This document shows positions 25,467 through 35,579 of a DNA stretch of 64,000 bases, piece by piece. Every line of letters begins with the position of its first letter. Position 1 is the first letter of the stretch. Both the position numbers and the translations under genes were made by a program. A model generated the notes under the pieces. The model was not told the origin of the DNA and searched no databases. It saw only the letters and a list, made by a program, of their open reading frames with translations. The stretch comes from Gemmatimonadaceae bacterium (GTDB lineage: Bacteria > Gemmatimonadota > Gemmatimonadetes > Gemmatimonadales > Gemmatimonadaceae): assembly GCA_019637445.1 (NCBI GenBank), contig JAHBVS010000004.1, positions 1 to 64,000 on the forward strand. The letters are read 5' to 3'.

Positions 25467-28001
25467 CTACCGGTTGCCGCCCTCCAGGATCCGCGCAATC
25501 TCCGTGCGCAGGTCGCGCAGGTGCAGACGCGTCATGCTGTCGCCGGCCTTGGCCTGCGCCGACGCAATCAAACGGTCGAGGTCCTGCAGTTCGCCGCGCA
25601 GCACGGCCCGCACGTCAGAGTGGGCCGGGTTCGGCGCGGGGTTGTTCGCGCGCGACAGCGCCTCCGGGGACGGATTGAGCCGGCTGTCGGCCGCCGCGAG
25701 GAACGAACGCTGCAGGTTGCGGCGATACGCATTGATGCGCACGCTGCCCGCATTGAGCTCGCCCCAGATGCCGGCCCGCAGGTCGGTCATCAGGTCGGCC
25801 AACGTGTAGGTCGCCGTGCCCGCCGGCGCCAACGCCTCGAACTCGACCAGACGCTCGAGGCGGTTCTGGTTGAGCAGCGAGTTGATGACCGACGCCTGAC
25901 GCGCGCGGAAGCGCTCCACCGCGCCGTCGTTCTCGATGCGCCGCAGCAGGGCGGGGTCGAGGAACATCGCCGGGACCTGGAAGGCCACGCGGTTCAGGTA
26001 CTGCACGGCCTCGCGCTGGCGCGCACGTTCGAGCGGCGTGAAGCGCTCGCCGGTGCCGTACTTCTCCTGCGTGTACGCGCCGCCGACGATGCTCGAGACG
26101 TGGCCCATATAGCGACCCCACTGGCCCACGGCCTGCTCGTACAGCGTCTCCACCTCGTCGTAGCTCTCGCCCGGCTTCTCTGCCGCATTGCGGATGTTGG
26201 CCACCACGCGCTCGAGGTTCCGCATGCCCAGCGTCGTGGCGCGCACCGCGTCGGCGTCACCCACGGCCTCGGTTTGGTTCTCCGGGTCACCGGTGGCGTC
26301 GGGCGTGGTGAAGCGCAGCCAGGGGAAGCGGTCCTGCTCGCGCGCCCACTGGTCAAGCGTCGCCTTCTCCTCGTCCGGCGTGCGCGCACTGGGGATGGGG
26401 CTGTAGCCCCACTTCACGGCGAACACGTCGTACGGACCGACCTGCGGGATCAGCAGGTGCGGCGGGATGTTGTCCTCGGGCTGCGCCACATAGTTGAAGC
26501 GCGAGTAGTCCATCAGCGTCGCCACGTGGCCGTTCATCCGCTCGAGGAAGCTGCGGCTGCGGATGGAGTCCACCGGGTACTGTGCCGAGGACTTCATATT
26601 GTGCGGGAAGCCGATCGAGTGGCCGACCTCGTGCGTGACGACGTACTCGACGAGGCGACCCATCAGCGAGTCCGGCATCGGCAGCGTCTGCGCGCGGGCG
26701 TCGAGCGGCGAAGCCTGGATGAAGTACCAGTTCTTCTGCAGCTCCATGATGTTGTGGTACATGTTGACCTCGCCCTTCAGGATCTCTCCCGAGCGCGGGT
26801 CGACGGTCTGGCCGCCGGTGGCGTTGGCCACGGTGGACGGGCGCCAGTAGATCACCGAGTGGCGCGCGTCAAAGAGCGAGAAGTTCGGATCCTCTTCCGG
26901 CGTCGGCGCGATGCGGCCGAAGATGGCGTTCGAGAAGCCCGCCGCCTCGAAGGCCGACTGCCACTTGTTCACGCCGATGACGATCCAGGGCTTGAGCCAA
27001 TCCGGCGTGGCGGGGTCGATCCAATAGATGATCGGCTCCACCGGGTCGGACACGGCGGCGTTCGGATTCTTCTTGACCAGCTTGAAGCGATGGATGAAGC
27101 GCATCTGCTCCGAGCGATGCACCGGCCGCGACATGTCGTACCAGCGGCTGGAGTTGAAGCCGACGCGCTCGTCGTGCCAGCGGGGCATCATCGGGGTGTC
27201 GGGCAGGGCAAGCATCGAGAAGTGCACGCGCACCGTCTGCGACTGCGGGCGCGGCGTGCCACCGAAGCCGCCCGGGCCACCGGCGGCGGGACGGGCCAGG
27301 CCCGTCTGCGTCACCTCGATGTCCACGTTGCGCTCGAAGGCCCAGGTCTGCTCGACCCAGCTCTTGTTGCGCTGCAGGCCCTCGATCGGCCCCAGTTCGG
27401 CGATGTTCGACAGGAAGAGATCGCTCACGTCGATCACCGCGGCACTGTCCGGGCCGTAGGCGGCCACGGAATAGCTGGCGAGCACGGGACCCTTACGGAA
27501 GCCGGAGACCTGGCGCCAGATCGCCGACGTGCTGTCGGCCATCAGGTCGAACTCCTTCTCGCGCAGGACCACGCGGTTGCCGTCGCGCTCCCACTGCACG
27601 ATCACGCGCACGCCGCCGCCGAAGAAGCCGGCGGGGTTCTGCAGCGTCGACTCCACGGGACGCGAGATGAGCAGCATCTCCTTCATCAGCGCGGCGCGCG
27701 GGATCTCGAAGAACAGCTGCTCGTTGATGCGGTGCACCTTGAACAGGCCGCTCTGCGTCGTGGCGGCCTCGGTGATCACGCTGCGGTAAGGACGGGGGCC
27801 GCCCTGGTTGCCGCCCTGCCGGCCCTGTGCCGCGCCGCCCTGCGGGGCGGCCTGCGCGCCCTGCGGCGGCGTCTGCTGTGCGCCGGCGGCGGGCGTCGTC
27901 GTGGGAGCGGGCCGCGTTGTCGCGGTGGCAGTGGTGCAGGAGACCAGCGCCAAGGCGCCAGCCAACTGCGTGAGACGTGCGAGTGGTCGCATCGGATTCA
28001 T
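25467..28001 (-). CDS. Secreted zinc-dependent metalloprotease (DUF5117/DUF5118 type)
   Basis: Large exported metalloprotease. The 844-residue product (ATG 28001) begins with a lipoprotein-type signal (LAGALALVSC, Cys near residue 20), a Pro/Ala/Gln-rich low-complexity linker, and then conserved regions typical of these proteins: ERDGNRVVLREKEFDL, RWHDERVGFNSSRWYDMSRP and IYWIDPATPDWLKPW. The zinc site is HEVGHSIGFPH (His457, Glu458, His461, His467), with VATLMDYSRFNY supplying a Met-turn. A second ATG at 27992 is possible. No Shine-Dalgarno is visible. The physiological substrate is unknown. A hairpin with a T-run lies just upstream and probably ends the dcd transcript. Confidence 0.87.
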   Translation of the reverse strand: MNPMRPLARLTQLAGALALVSCTTATATTRPAPTTTPAAGAQQTPPQGAQAAPQGGAAQGRQGGNQGGPRPYRSVITEAATTQSGLFKVHRINEQLFFEIPRAALMKEMLLISRPVESTLQNPAGFFGGGVRVIVQWERDGNRVVLREKEFDLMADSTSAIWRQVSGFRKGPVLASYSVAAYGPDSAAVIDVSDLFLSNIAELGPIEGLQRNKSWVEQTWAFERNVDIEVTQTGLARPAAGGPGGFGGTPRPQSQTVRVHFSMLALPDTPMMPRWHDERVGFNSSRWYDMSRPVHRSEQMRFIHRFKLVKKNPNAAVSDPVEPIIYWIDPATPDWLKPWIVIGVNKWQSAFEAAGFSNAIFGRIAPTPEEDPNFSLFDARHSVIYWRPSTVANATGGQTVDPRSGEILKGEVNMYHNIMELQKNWYFIQASPLDARAQTLPMPDSLMGRLVEYVVTHEVGHSIGFPHNMKSSAQYPVDSIRSRSFLERMNGHVATLMDYSRFNYVAQPEDNIPPHLLIPQVGPYDVFAVKWGYSPIPSARTPDEEKATLDQWAREQDRFPWLRFTTPDATGDPENQTEAVGDADAVRATTLGMRNLERVVANIRNAAEKPGESYDEVETLYEQAVGQWGRYMGHVSSIVGGAYTQEKYGTGERFTPLERARQREAVQYLNRVAFQVPAMFLDPALLRRIENDGAVERFRARQASVINSLLNQNRLERLVEFEALAPAGTATYTLADLMTDLRAGIWGELNAGSVRINAYRRNLQRSFLAAADSRLNPSPEALSRANNPAPNPAHSDVRAVLRGELQDLDRLIASAQAKAGDSMTRLHLRDLRTEIARILEGGNR

Positions 28002-28021
28002 CGGGTGATGAGGAAAACGCG

Positions 28022-28047
28022 GCGCGCCCACGAGGTCGCGGGCGCGC
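28022..28047 (-). terminator. Rho-independent terminator after dcd
   Basis: On the minus strand GCGCGCCC, a 10-nt loop and GGGCGCGC are followed by CGCGTTTTCC. It lies 84 nt after the dcd stop and 20 nt before the metalloprotease start, so it could also act as an attenuator for that gene. Confidence 0.65.
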
Positions 28048-28131
28048 GCAAGGGTCGAACCTGTCTACGCGCCACGGCGCGCGAGTGATGACGGCTGGTT
28101 GGCCGGCTCGCCACGATCTCTCGAAGTGGAC

Positions 28132-28686
28132 TCAGATCTTCGGCAACGTCACGCCGACCTGGCCCTGGTACTTGCCCTTCTTGTCCTTGTACGAGACCAG
28201 CGGCCCCTCGTCGCCCTCGAAGAACAACACCTGGGCGATGCCTTCGTTGGAATAGATCTTCGCCGGCAGCGGCGTGGTGTTCGAGATCTCCAGCGTCACA
28301 TAGCCCTCCCACTCCGGCTCGAAGGGCGTGACGTTGGTGATGATGCCGCAGCGCGCGTAGGTGGACTTGCCCACCGTGATCGTCATGACGTTGCGCGGGA
28401 TGCGGAAGTACTCCACCGACCGCGCCAGCGCGAAGCTGTTCGGCGGCACGATGCACACATCGCCCTCGTACTCCACGAAGCTCTTCGGGTCGAAGTGCTT
28501 GGGGTCGACGACCGAGTTGAGCACGTTCGTGAAGATCCGGTACTCGGGGGCCACGCGCATGTCGTAGCCGTAGGCCGAGACGCCGTACGAGACGACGCCC
28601 TCGCGCATCTGGGAGCTCTCAAAGGGCTCGATCATCCCGTGCTTCTCGGACATCTCGATGATCCAGCGGTCGTTCTTGATGGACAC
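28132..28686 (-). CDS. dcd: dCTP deaminase
   Basis: Deaminates dCTP to dUTP for thymidylate synthesis. The 184-residue product has the homotrimer-type fold motifs [38 protein letters not shown] and the active-site segment [25 protein letters not shown] (shown split here as the catalytic Glu in TLEISN), followed by QVLFFEGD. The GTG start at 28686 matches family N-termini (MSIKNDRWI). Length is normal. It may be bifunctional with dUTPase activity in some relatives; the sequence alone does not show which. It is transcribed away from the lipoprotein gene at 28789. Confidence 0.95.
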   Translation of the reverse strand: MSIKNDRWIIEMSEKHGMIEPFESSQMREGVVSYGVSAYGYDMRVAPEYRIFTNVLNSVVDPKHFDPKSFVEYEGDVCIVPPNSFALARSVEYFRIPRNVMTITVGKSTYARCGIITNVTPFEPEWEGYVTLEISNTTPLPAKIYSNEGIAQVLFFEGDEGPLVSYKDKKGKYQGQVGVTLPKI

Positions 28687-28776
28687 GGCGTGCGGGGTCG
28701 GGGTCAGGGGCGGGCCTGCGCCAGCCCGAATCCTAGTCCCTGCCGTGGCGCTGGGGAACCGCGCAGGCGATGCCGC

Positions 28777-28782
28777 TACATT
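28777..28782 (+). promoter_or_regulatory. -10 box close to a lipoprotein start codon
   Basis: TACATT ends 6 nt before ATG 28789. No Shine-Dalgarno and no clear -35 are present. The spacing matches the leaderless pattern seen at the toxin-antitoxin and AraC genes. Confidence 0.35.
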
Positions 28783-28788
28783 GCGCGG

Positions 28789-29694
28789 ATGCGATCGCCT
28801 GCGGCCTGCCTGTTATTCGCGATGGCCTGCGCCGCGCCAGACCCACCGCCCCGCGCAGACGCACCGTTTGCCGCGGCGATCGAGTCCGCCGCCCTCCGCA
28901 GCGATGTGGTCCGCGAGGCGTCCGGGCTCGTGAGTTCCGCGCGGCACCCAGGCGTGTTCTGGACGCACAATGATTCCGGTGATGAACCGCGCATCTTCGC
29001 CATCGACGCCAGCGGTGCGATCCGCGCGACGCTGCGGATCGCAGGCGCGCGCAACCGCGACTGGGAAGACATCGCGCGCCGCGGCGACACCTTGTTCATC
29101 GCCGACGTCGGGGACAATGCGGCGGTGCATCCGTCCGTTCGTGTCTATGCGGTGCTGGAACCGGCCGCACTCGCAGACGGGTCACTCGCGCTGGTCGCGC
29201 AGTACGAGCTGCACTATCCGGACGGTGCCCGGGACGCCGAGACCTTCATCGTGGACCCGCTGAGCGGCGACTGGTTCATCGTCACCAAGCGCGGGGAGCG
29301 GTCGCGGCTCTACACGCTTGCTGCCGCGTCTCGCGCCGAGACGGGCGCACCGATGGCTGCAGGGTCAGGTGATGTGCCGGGCGCGACTCCGGCTCTCGTC
29401 CTTGCGCGTGTCGAGGGAGTCTTGCCGTTCCGTCTCGCCGTCGCGGGCGATGTGTCCGCCGACGGGACCGAGGTCCTCGTGAAGACCTACACCGAGGTCT
29501 TCTATTGGAAGCGTGGGGCGGGGGAGTCACTCGCCGCCTCGCTTCTGCGCCCACCCCGACGGCTGCCCTACCGCCCCGAACCACAGGGCGAAGCCATCGC
29601 TTTCACGCTGGACGGCGACGCCTACGCCACGCTCTCGGAAGCGGCGGGCGGAGGCGTCGCCCAGCGGTTGTTGCTCTACCGGCGTGCACCCTAG
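28789..29694 (+). CDS. Predicted lipoprotein, beta-propeller-like
   Basis: Unknown function. The 301-residue product begins with a short lipoprotein signal (LLFAMAC, Cys near residue 14) and continues with repeated strands of propeller type: [59 protein letters not shown] and [15 protein letters not shown]. The WTHNDSGD and WEDIA motifs recur in a family of uncharacterised secreted proteins, but I cannot name a reaction. ATG 28789 puts the lipobox at the N-terminus; the open frame extends upstream through the dcd region on the opposite strand, which is a shadow. Confidence 0.72.
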   Translation: MRSPAACLLFAMACAAPDPPPRADAPFAAAIESAALRSDVVREASGLVSSARHPGVFWTHNDSGDEPRIFAIDASGAIRATLRIAGARNRDWEDIARRGDTLFIADVGDNAAVHPSVRVYAVLEPAALADGSLALVAQYELHYPDGARDAETFIVDPLSGDWFIVTKRGERSRLYTLAAASRAETGAPMAAGSGDVPGATPALVLARVEGVLPFRLAVAGDVSADGTEVLVKTYTEVFYWKRGAGESLAASLLRPPRRLPYRPEPQGEAIAFTLDGDAYATLSEAAGGGVAQRLLLYRRAP

Positions 29695-29710
29695 CCGCGG
29701 GTGCGCGGCT
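29693..29710. terminator. Short hairpin between convergent genes
   Basis: AGCCGCG-GGTG-CGCGGCT, a perfect 7-bp stem overlapping the stop codon of the lipoprotein gene and ending 8 nt before the stop of the convergent outer-membrane gene. Weak but well placed as a shared terminator. Confidence 0.45.
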
Positions 29711-29717
29711 CCGCGTC

Positions 29718-30389
29718 TTACCGCCGCCCGCCGTAGTTCAAGCTGAAGCCGATGCCGAACACCGGATCGGCACCTTCGAGTCCGATCGGAAAGAGCACGT
29801 TCGGGCGCACCGAGAGCTGGTCGTTCAGCACGAGGCCGAGCGCCAGGCCGGCCGTGCCGTAGGTGTCCGCCTCCTCCACCGAGCCGCCGACACCGTCGAA
29901 GATGTTCGCCGAGTACGCGAAGCCGAGTTGGACGGAGGGCACGATGGCCAATCGTGAGCCGCGCACCAACTCGCCGCCGAGGGCCAGGCCGAAGCCCACG
30001 GCGCGCGAGGTCAGGTCAGTGCCGAACCCGTCGATGTCTTTCGGCCCGAATCCGAACTGGGCACTGAGCAGCGGGCAGATCTGCGCCGTACCCGCGGTCG
30101 CAGGCACTTGGTAGCCGATGTTGGCGCCCGCCAACAGTTGGGTGCCCGTGACACCCTTGAAGGTGGTGCCTCCCGCAAACACACCACCGAAGACGGACTC
30201 CGAGCCGCCGCCCCAGCCGGCGCCGAAACTGGTGGCGTCGTTCCCCGTCATCACGTCACCCGACAGCTGTAGGTGACCTTGGGCGAACGACGGGTTGCCG
30301 AGGCAGGCCTGCGCGGCCAGCGCCGCGGGGAGCAGCACTGCGGCCGCGAGAGCGGTGACGCAATGGCGCAGGGATCGAGACGTGAGCAT
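29718..30389 (-). CDS. Predicted outer-membrane beta-barrel protein
   Basis: The 223-residue product has a Sec signal peptide (LAAAVLLPAALA, cleavage before QACLG) and alternating amphipathic strands rich in Gly, Tyr, Phe and small residues, ending in GFSLNYGGRR, a pattern of small outer-membrane barrels. Cys32 and Cys89 could form a disulfide. ATG 30389 was chosen because the signal peptide starts there and GAGG lies 6 nt upstream; the longer open frame adds 60 residues before the signal. The Shine-Dalgarno lies inside a 12-bp palindrome. Function unknown; it supports a diderm envelope. Confidence 0.7.
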   Translation of the reverse strand: MLTSRSLRHCVTALAAAVLLPAALAAQACLGNPSFAQGHLQLSGDVMTGNDATSFGAGWGGGSESVFGGVFAGGTTFKGVTGTQLLAGANIGYQVPATAGTAQICPLLSAQFGFGPKDIDGFGTDLTSRAVGFGLALGGELVRGSRLAIVPSVQLGFAYSANIFDGVGGSVEEADTYGTAGLALGLVLNDQLSVRPNVLFPIGLEGADPVFGIGFSLNYGGRR

Positions 30390-30394
30390 GGAAT

Positions 30395-30406
30395 GACCTC
30401 GAGGTC
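30395..30406 (-). promoter_or_regulatory. Palindrome over the ribosome binding site
   Basis: GACCTCGAGGTC is a perfect 12-bp palindrome that contains the GAGG used by the outer-membrane gene. It could bind a dimeric regulator or sequester the ribosome site between two mRNAs. Confidence 0.35.
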
Positions 30407-30579
30407 GAGTGAATCGCAGCGGTGCAGGAACAGCGCGTGCTACCCAAGCCTGCGCCGTCGGTTCTTCAGGTTCCATCGCAGTCTGCGCGGCCTCGCACCG
30501 AAACGCGAGCGCGGTTGAATCCCCGACGATGTGATTCGGGATTGCGGCGCACAACACGTTGTCGCGCATCGCGTTCCGG

Positions 30580-30608
30580 TTGCTTCGCTATTGGCGCACG
30601 GCTACTTT
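30580..30608 (+). promoter_or_regulatory. Promoter of the nuo operon
   Basis: TTGCTT (30580-30585), a 17-nt spacer and TACTTT (30603-30608). Predicted start near 30615, leaving a leader of about 58 nt that contains the Rex-like inverted repeat. Confidence 0.6.
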
Positions 30609-30626
30609 CCGCCGAGACAAAAATCG

Positions 30627-30646
30627 TTCGTGAATTTTTTCACGAA
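30627..30646 (+). promoter_or_regulatory. Candidate Rex-type redox operator in the nuo leader
   Basis: Perfect inverted repeat TTCGTGAA-TTTT-TTCACGAA. Counting outward from the centre it agrees with the Rex operator (TTGTGAAAT half-site) at 7 of 9 positions. It lies about 12-31 nt after the predicted transcription start, where a repressor would block elongation. Rex control of complex I operons is known in other phyla; no rex gene is in this window. Confidence 0.5.
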
Positions 30647-30672
30647 TCGCCACGCCCGAGCCTTCCCCCCAA

Positions 30673-31077
30673 ATGGAACGGACGTACCTCCCAGTCCTTC
30701 TGCTCCTTGGATTTGTCGCCGTCAATGCGGTGCTCATCCTTGGGCTGTCGCATTTCCTGACGCGCGCCCGGCCGACGCCGGTGAAGCAAGAGGCCTACGA
30801 GTCGGGCATGCCCGTCCTCGGCGACGCGCGCGAACGCTTCTCCGTCAAGTTCTATATGGTGGCGATGCTGTTCATCGTCTTCGACATCGAGACGGTGTTC
30901 ATGATCCCCTGGGCCGCCTACTACCAGCAGCTCTCGTGCATGGCGCCGCTGGTGAGCGGCATCTGTCCGGGTGGCCAGCTCACCTTCTTCGGGCTCGGTG
31001 AGATGCTGGTCTTCGTTGCCATCCTGCTGGCGGGCTTCATCTACGTCTGGAAGAAGGGAGCGCTGCAATGGGATTGA
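30673..31077 (+). CDS. nuoA: NADH-quinone oxidoreductase subunit A
   Basis: Membrane subunit at the junction of the peripheral and membrane arms of complex I. The 134-residue product has three hydrophobic segments (about 5-27, 62-84, 102-124) and the family motifs [20 protein letters not shown] and [12 protein letters not shown], the acidic residues of which line the quinone/proton path. ATG 30673 has no Shine-Dalgarno; the preceding leader is C-rich. It is the first of 14 nuo genes in canonical A-N order, and its 3' end overlaps nuoB by 10 nt. Confidence 0.96.
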   Translation: MERTYLPVLLLLGFVAVNAVLILGLSHFLTRARPTPVKQEAYESGMPVLGDARERFSVKFYMVAMLFIVFDIETVFMIPWAAYYQQLSCMAPLVSGICPGGQLTFFGLGEMLVFVAILLAGFIYVWKKGALQWD

Positions 31078-31697
31078 CCACGCGGCCGGATCCGGCTTCC
31101 GCCGTCTCCTATAATCCGCAGACGCAGGAAGGCTGGATCACCACCCGCCTCGACTTCCTCGTCAACTGGGGCCGCGCGAACTCGCTGTGGCCGATGCCCT
31201 TTGGCACCGCCTGCTGCGCCATCGAGTTCATGGCCACGGCCGCCTCGAAGTTCGACCTCGCACGCTTCGGCATGGAGCGGATGAGCTTCTCGCCGCGCCA
31301 GAGCGACGTGCTGATCTGTGCGGGCCGCGTGCCGTTCAAGCTCGCGCCGGTCATCCGCCGCATCTACCAACAGATGCACCAGCCGAAGTGGGTCATCTCG
31401 ATGGGCGCCTGCGCCTCGTCGGGTGGCATGTTCGACTCGTATGCCGTGGTGCAGGGCATCGACACGATCATTCCCGTGGACGTCTATGTGCCCGGCTGCC
31501 CGCCGCGTCCCGAAGGCCTCATCTACGGCATCATGATGCTGCAGAAGAAGGTCATGCAGGAGCGGATGTCCAACACTGCGCTGCGCGACGAGTTGATGCC
31601 TGACCCCGAATCGCAGCTCTACATCCCGCCTTCGCGCATCGACGAGCTGTCGGAGCCGTTCGGCAACTCGGTGCACCAGACCCGGTCGGCGCCGTGA
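31068..31697 (+). CDS. nuoB: NADH-quinone oxidoreductase subunit B
   Basis: Carries cluster N2, the last Fe-S centre before quinone. The 209-residue product has the N2 cysteines in [22 protein letters not shown] and [11 protein letters not shown], with the tandem Cys-Cys typical of NuoB. The C-terminal 50 residues ([13 protein letters not shown] onward) are longer than in E. coli. The start overlaps nuoA by 10 nt, and its stop overlaps the nuoC GTG by 4 nt. Confidence 0.97.
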   Translation: MGLTTRPDPASAVSYNPQTQEGWITTRLDFLVNWGRANSLWPMPFGTACCAIEFMATAASKFDLARFGMERMSFSPRQSDVLICAGRVPFKLAPVIRRIYQQMHQPKWVISMGACASSGGMFDSYAVVQGIDTIIPVDVYVPGCPPRPEGLIYGIMMLQKKVMQERMSNTALRDELMPDPESQLYIPPSRIDELSEPFGNSVHQTRSAP

Positions 31698-32413
31698 GCA
31701 AGTCCATGGAGAAGTACGGCGCGCCCGCCTTCGAGATCGTTTACCCGGCCTCGGCGGACACCCCGGCGACGCCACGAAACATCCCGCATCGCGGCGGCGC
31801 GATGAACCCGACGGTCGAGGCGATGCGCGCCAAGTTCGGCGCGGCCGTCCAGCGCGCCGAGGTGGTCTGGGGCGAGACGACGGTGTTCGTCGAGCGCGCC
31901 AAGGTCGCCGAGATCTGCGCCTGGCTGCAGTCGGACCCGGCGCAGCGCTACGAGTACCTGTCGGATGTGACCGCGGTCGAGTACCGCGACCACGGTCGGC
32001 CGATTGAAGTCGTGTGGCACATCCGCTCCGTACGGAACCGCCGCTTCATCCGCCTCAAGACCGAACTCCCGAAGGACGGCAAGACGCCGCTCGTCGTGCC
32101 CAGCGTCTGGAGCGTGTGGAAGGGCGCCGATTGGTTGGAGCGCGAGTGCTACGACATGTTCGGCATCCGCTTCGAGGGTCACCCCGACCTGCGCCGCATC
32201 CTGATGTGGGAGCAGTACAAGGAAGGCTATCCCCTGCGGAAGGACTTCCCGATGCGCGGCCGCTTCTCGCGCTCGGAGCAGCTGAAGCAGGCGTTGGCTG
32301 CCAATCCCGAGGCCCGGTACTCGATGGAAGAGCTTTCCATCTCCGATGCCTTCGAGGACCTGCCCTCGGACATGCGTGCCCGCCTGAAGGGCGGCGAGCA
32401 GACGGGAGAGTAA
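31694..32413 (+). CDS. nuoC: NADH-quinone oxidoreductase subunit C
   Basis: Peripheral-arm subunit that packs against NuoD; no cofactor. The 239-residue product has the 30-kDa-subunit signature [23 protein letters not shown] and the upstream [12 protein letters not shown] strand. I keep GTG 31694 because it overlaps the nuoB stop; ATG 31803 would remove a 36-residue N-terminal extension with no clear family match. NuoC and NuoD are separate here, unlike the NuoCD fusion of E. coli. Confidence 0.94.
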   Translation: MSKSMEKYGAPAFEIVYPASADTPATPRNIPHRGGAMNPTVEAMRAKFGAAVQRAEVVWGETTVFVERAKVAEICAWLQSDPAQRYEYLSDVTAVEYRDHGRPIEVVWHIRSVRNRRFIRLKTELPKDGKTPLVVPSVWSVWKGADWLERECYDMFGIRFEGHPDLRRILMWEQYKEGYPLRKDFPMRGRFSRSEQLKQALAANPEARYSMEELSISDAFEDLPSDMRARLKGGEQTGE

Positions 32414-32419
32414 ACCGCA

Positions 32420-33724
32420 ATGCCTACCGCCACCGACAAGCGCACCATCGAGGTCGCGCTTTCCACGACCGGTCTCGGAGCCGACGGCAAGCCGCAGCGC
32501 ATCCCGCTGGGCGCCGAGGGCCTGATGACGCCGCATGACGCGATCGAGCCGGAGCTCGAAGGCGAGCACATGCTCATCAACATCGGGCCGCAGCACCCCG
32601 CCACGCACGGCGTGCTGCGTCTGGTGCTCGAGCTCGACGGCGAGACCGTCGTGCGCTGCATCCCGCACGTGGGTTACCTGCACTGCGGCTTCGAGAAGAT
32701 CGGCGAATACCGCCAGTACAACCAGATCATCCCCTGGACCGACCGCGAGGACTACCTGAACTCGATGGGCAACAACGTTGCCTTCGTGCTCGGGGCGGAG
32801 CGGCTGTTCGGCGTGGAGATCACGCCGCGTTGCACCGTGCTGCGTGTGATCGCGATGGAGCTCTCGCGTATCATTTCGCACCTGGTCTGGCTGGGCACGA
32901 CCTGCATCGACATCGGCGCGTTCACGCCGTTCCTGTGGAGCTTCCAGGAGCGTGAGAACGTCTACAACCTGCTGGAGCGCTGGACCGGCGCGCGGCTCAC
33001 GACCAGCGGAACGCGCATCGGTGGCATGATCGCCGACGTGCCGGAGGGCTGGACCGACCAGCTCAAGCACTTCATCGAGACCTTCCCCAAGACGCTGGAC
33101 CAGGTCGAGGGGATGCTCAACAAGAACGCCATCTGGGTCGGCCGCACGGTTGGACTCGGCGTGATGACGCCGGACGAGGCGCTCAACTATGGATTGAGCG
33201 GCCCGATGCTCCGCGCCTCGGGTGTGGCCTACGACGTCCGCAAGGACTTCCCGTACCTCGACTACGAGACCTACGACTTCGACGTGCCGGTCGGTACCAA
33301 CGGCGACGTTTATGATCGCTTCCTGGTCCGTCAGGAAGAGCTGCGCCAGTCGGTGCGTATCCTCGAGCAGGCGCTGAAGCGTTTGCCCGACGGTCCGGTG
33401 AACGTGGATGACCCGCGGCTCATCCTGCCTCCGAAGTCCAAGGCGACCAGCGAGATGGAATCCATGATCCATCACTTCAAGGTCGTGATGGAAGGCCCGC
33501 GGCCCCCGATCGGCGAGACCTACGTGCCGATCGAGAGCCCGAAGGGCGAGAAGGGCTACTACTTCGTCTCCGACGGCACGGCCAAGCCGGTGCGCTGGCG
33601 CATCCGGCCGCCCAGCTACGTCAACCTTTCGGCGATCCCGAAGATGGTCGAGGGCCACCTGCTCTCCGACGTCATCGCGATCAACGCCTCCATCGACATC
33701 GTGATGGGAGAGATCGACCGGTGA
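32420..33724 (+). CDS. nuoD: NADH-quinone oxidoreductase subunit D
   Basis: 49-kDa-type subunit that forms most of the quinone site with NuoB. The 434-residue product has the quinone-cavity motif GPQHPATHGVLRLVLEL, YLHCGFEKI, MNNNAF-like NSMGNNVAF, ELSRIISHLVWLG and the C-terminal VIAINASIDIVMGEIDR. A 50-residue N-terminal extension precedes the conserved core. GGAGAG lies about 9 nt before ATG 32420. The stop overlaps the nuoE GTG by 4 nt. Confidence 0.97.
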   Translation: MPTATDKRTIEVALSTTGLGADGKPQRIPLGAEGLMTPHDAIEPELEGEHMLINIGPQHPATHGVLRLVLELDGETVVRCIPHVGYLHCGFEKIGEYRQYNQIIPWTDREDYLNSMGNNVAFVLGAERLFGVEITPRCTVLRVIAMELSRIISHLVWLGTTCIDIGAFTPFLWSFQERENVYNLLERWTGARLTTSGTRIGGMIADVPEGWTDQLKHFIETFPKTLDQVEGMLNKNAIWVGRTVGLGVMTPDEALNYGLSGPMLRASGVAYDVRKDFPYLDYETYDFDVPVGTNGDVYDRFLVRQEELRQSVRILEQALKRLPDGPVNVDDPRLILPPKSKATSEMESMIHHFKVVMEGPRPPIGETYVPIESPKGEKGYYFVSDGTAKPVRWRIRPPSYVNLSAIPKMVEGHLLSDVIAINASIDIVMGEIDR

Positions 33725-34268
33725 GCCACGGCCCCTCCGCCCCCTCGGCGGCCCCGAGTGGTCAAAAGAATCACGACCACGCGCCTTATGAGCCGGTGTT
33801 CACGCCGGGCTCGGCGCGCCTGAAGGAGTTGCAGGATCTCATCACGCGCTATCCCGACAAGCGCGCCACGTTGCTGCCTGCGCTGTGGATGGTGCAGCAG
33901 GAACGCGGTTGGATCAGCGACGACGCCATGCGCGAGGTCGGCGACCAACTCGGTTGCACCGCCGCTTATGTGAAGGGTGTGGTGACGTTCTACACGATGT
34001 ACCACCAGCATCCGGTCGGAAAGCATTTCATCCAGGTGTGCACGACCTCGCCCTGCCTCTGCGCCGGTGCCGACAAGGTCGTCGAGGCCTTCCTCGAGCA
34101 CACGGGCTGCAAGGAACTCGGCCTTACCTCGCCGGACGGCAAGTACACCGTGATCGAAGTCGAATGCCTCGGCGCCTGCGGCTTCGCGACGCCGGTGCAG
34201 ATCAATGAGGACTACGTGGAGAACGTGACGCCGGAGAAGGTGCCGGAGATTCTGCGAGGGCTCGCGTA

Positions 34269-34269
<1 letters not shown>
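33721..34269 (+). CDS. nuoE: NADH-quinone oxidoreductase subunit E
   Basis: Thioredoxin-fold [2Fe-2S] subunit (cluster N1a) next to the NuoF flavin. The 182-residue product has CTTSPCLC (first two ligands flanking SP) and ECLGACGFATP (second pair), plus the helical ALWMVQQERGWIS segment. The first 25 residues are Ser/Pro/His-rich and likely disordered. It starts with GTG overlapping nuoD and ends in TAATG, sharing one base with the nuoF start. Confidence 0.96.

Positions 34270-35575
<1,306 letters not shown>

Positions 35576-35579
<4 letters not shown>

Noticed and set aside
31803-32413. Alternative nuoC start at ATG 31803
   Set aside because: Plausible by family length, but the GTG at 31694 overlaps the nuoB stop like other junctions in this operon; kept as an alternative only.
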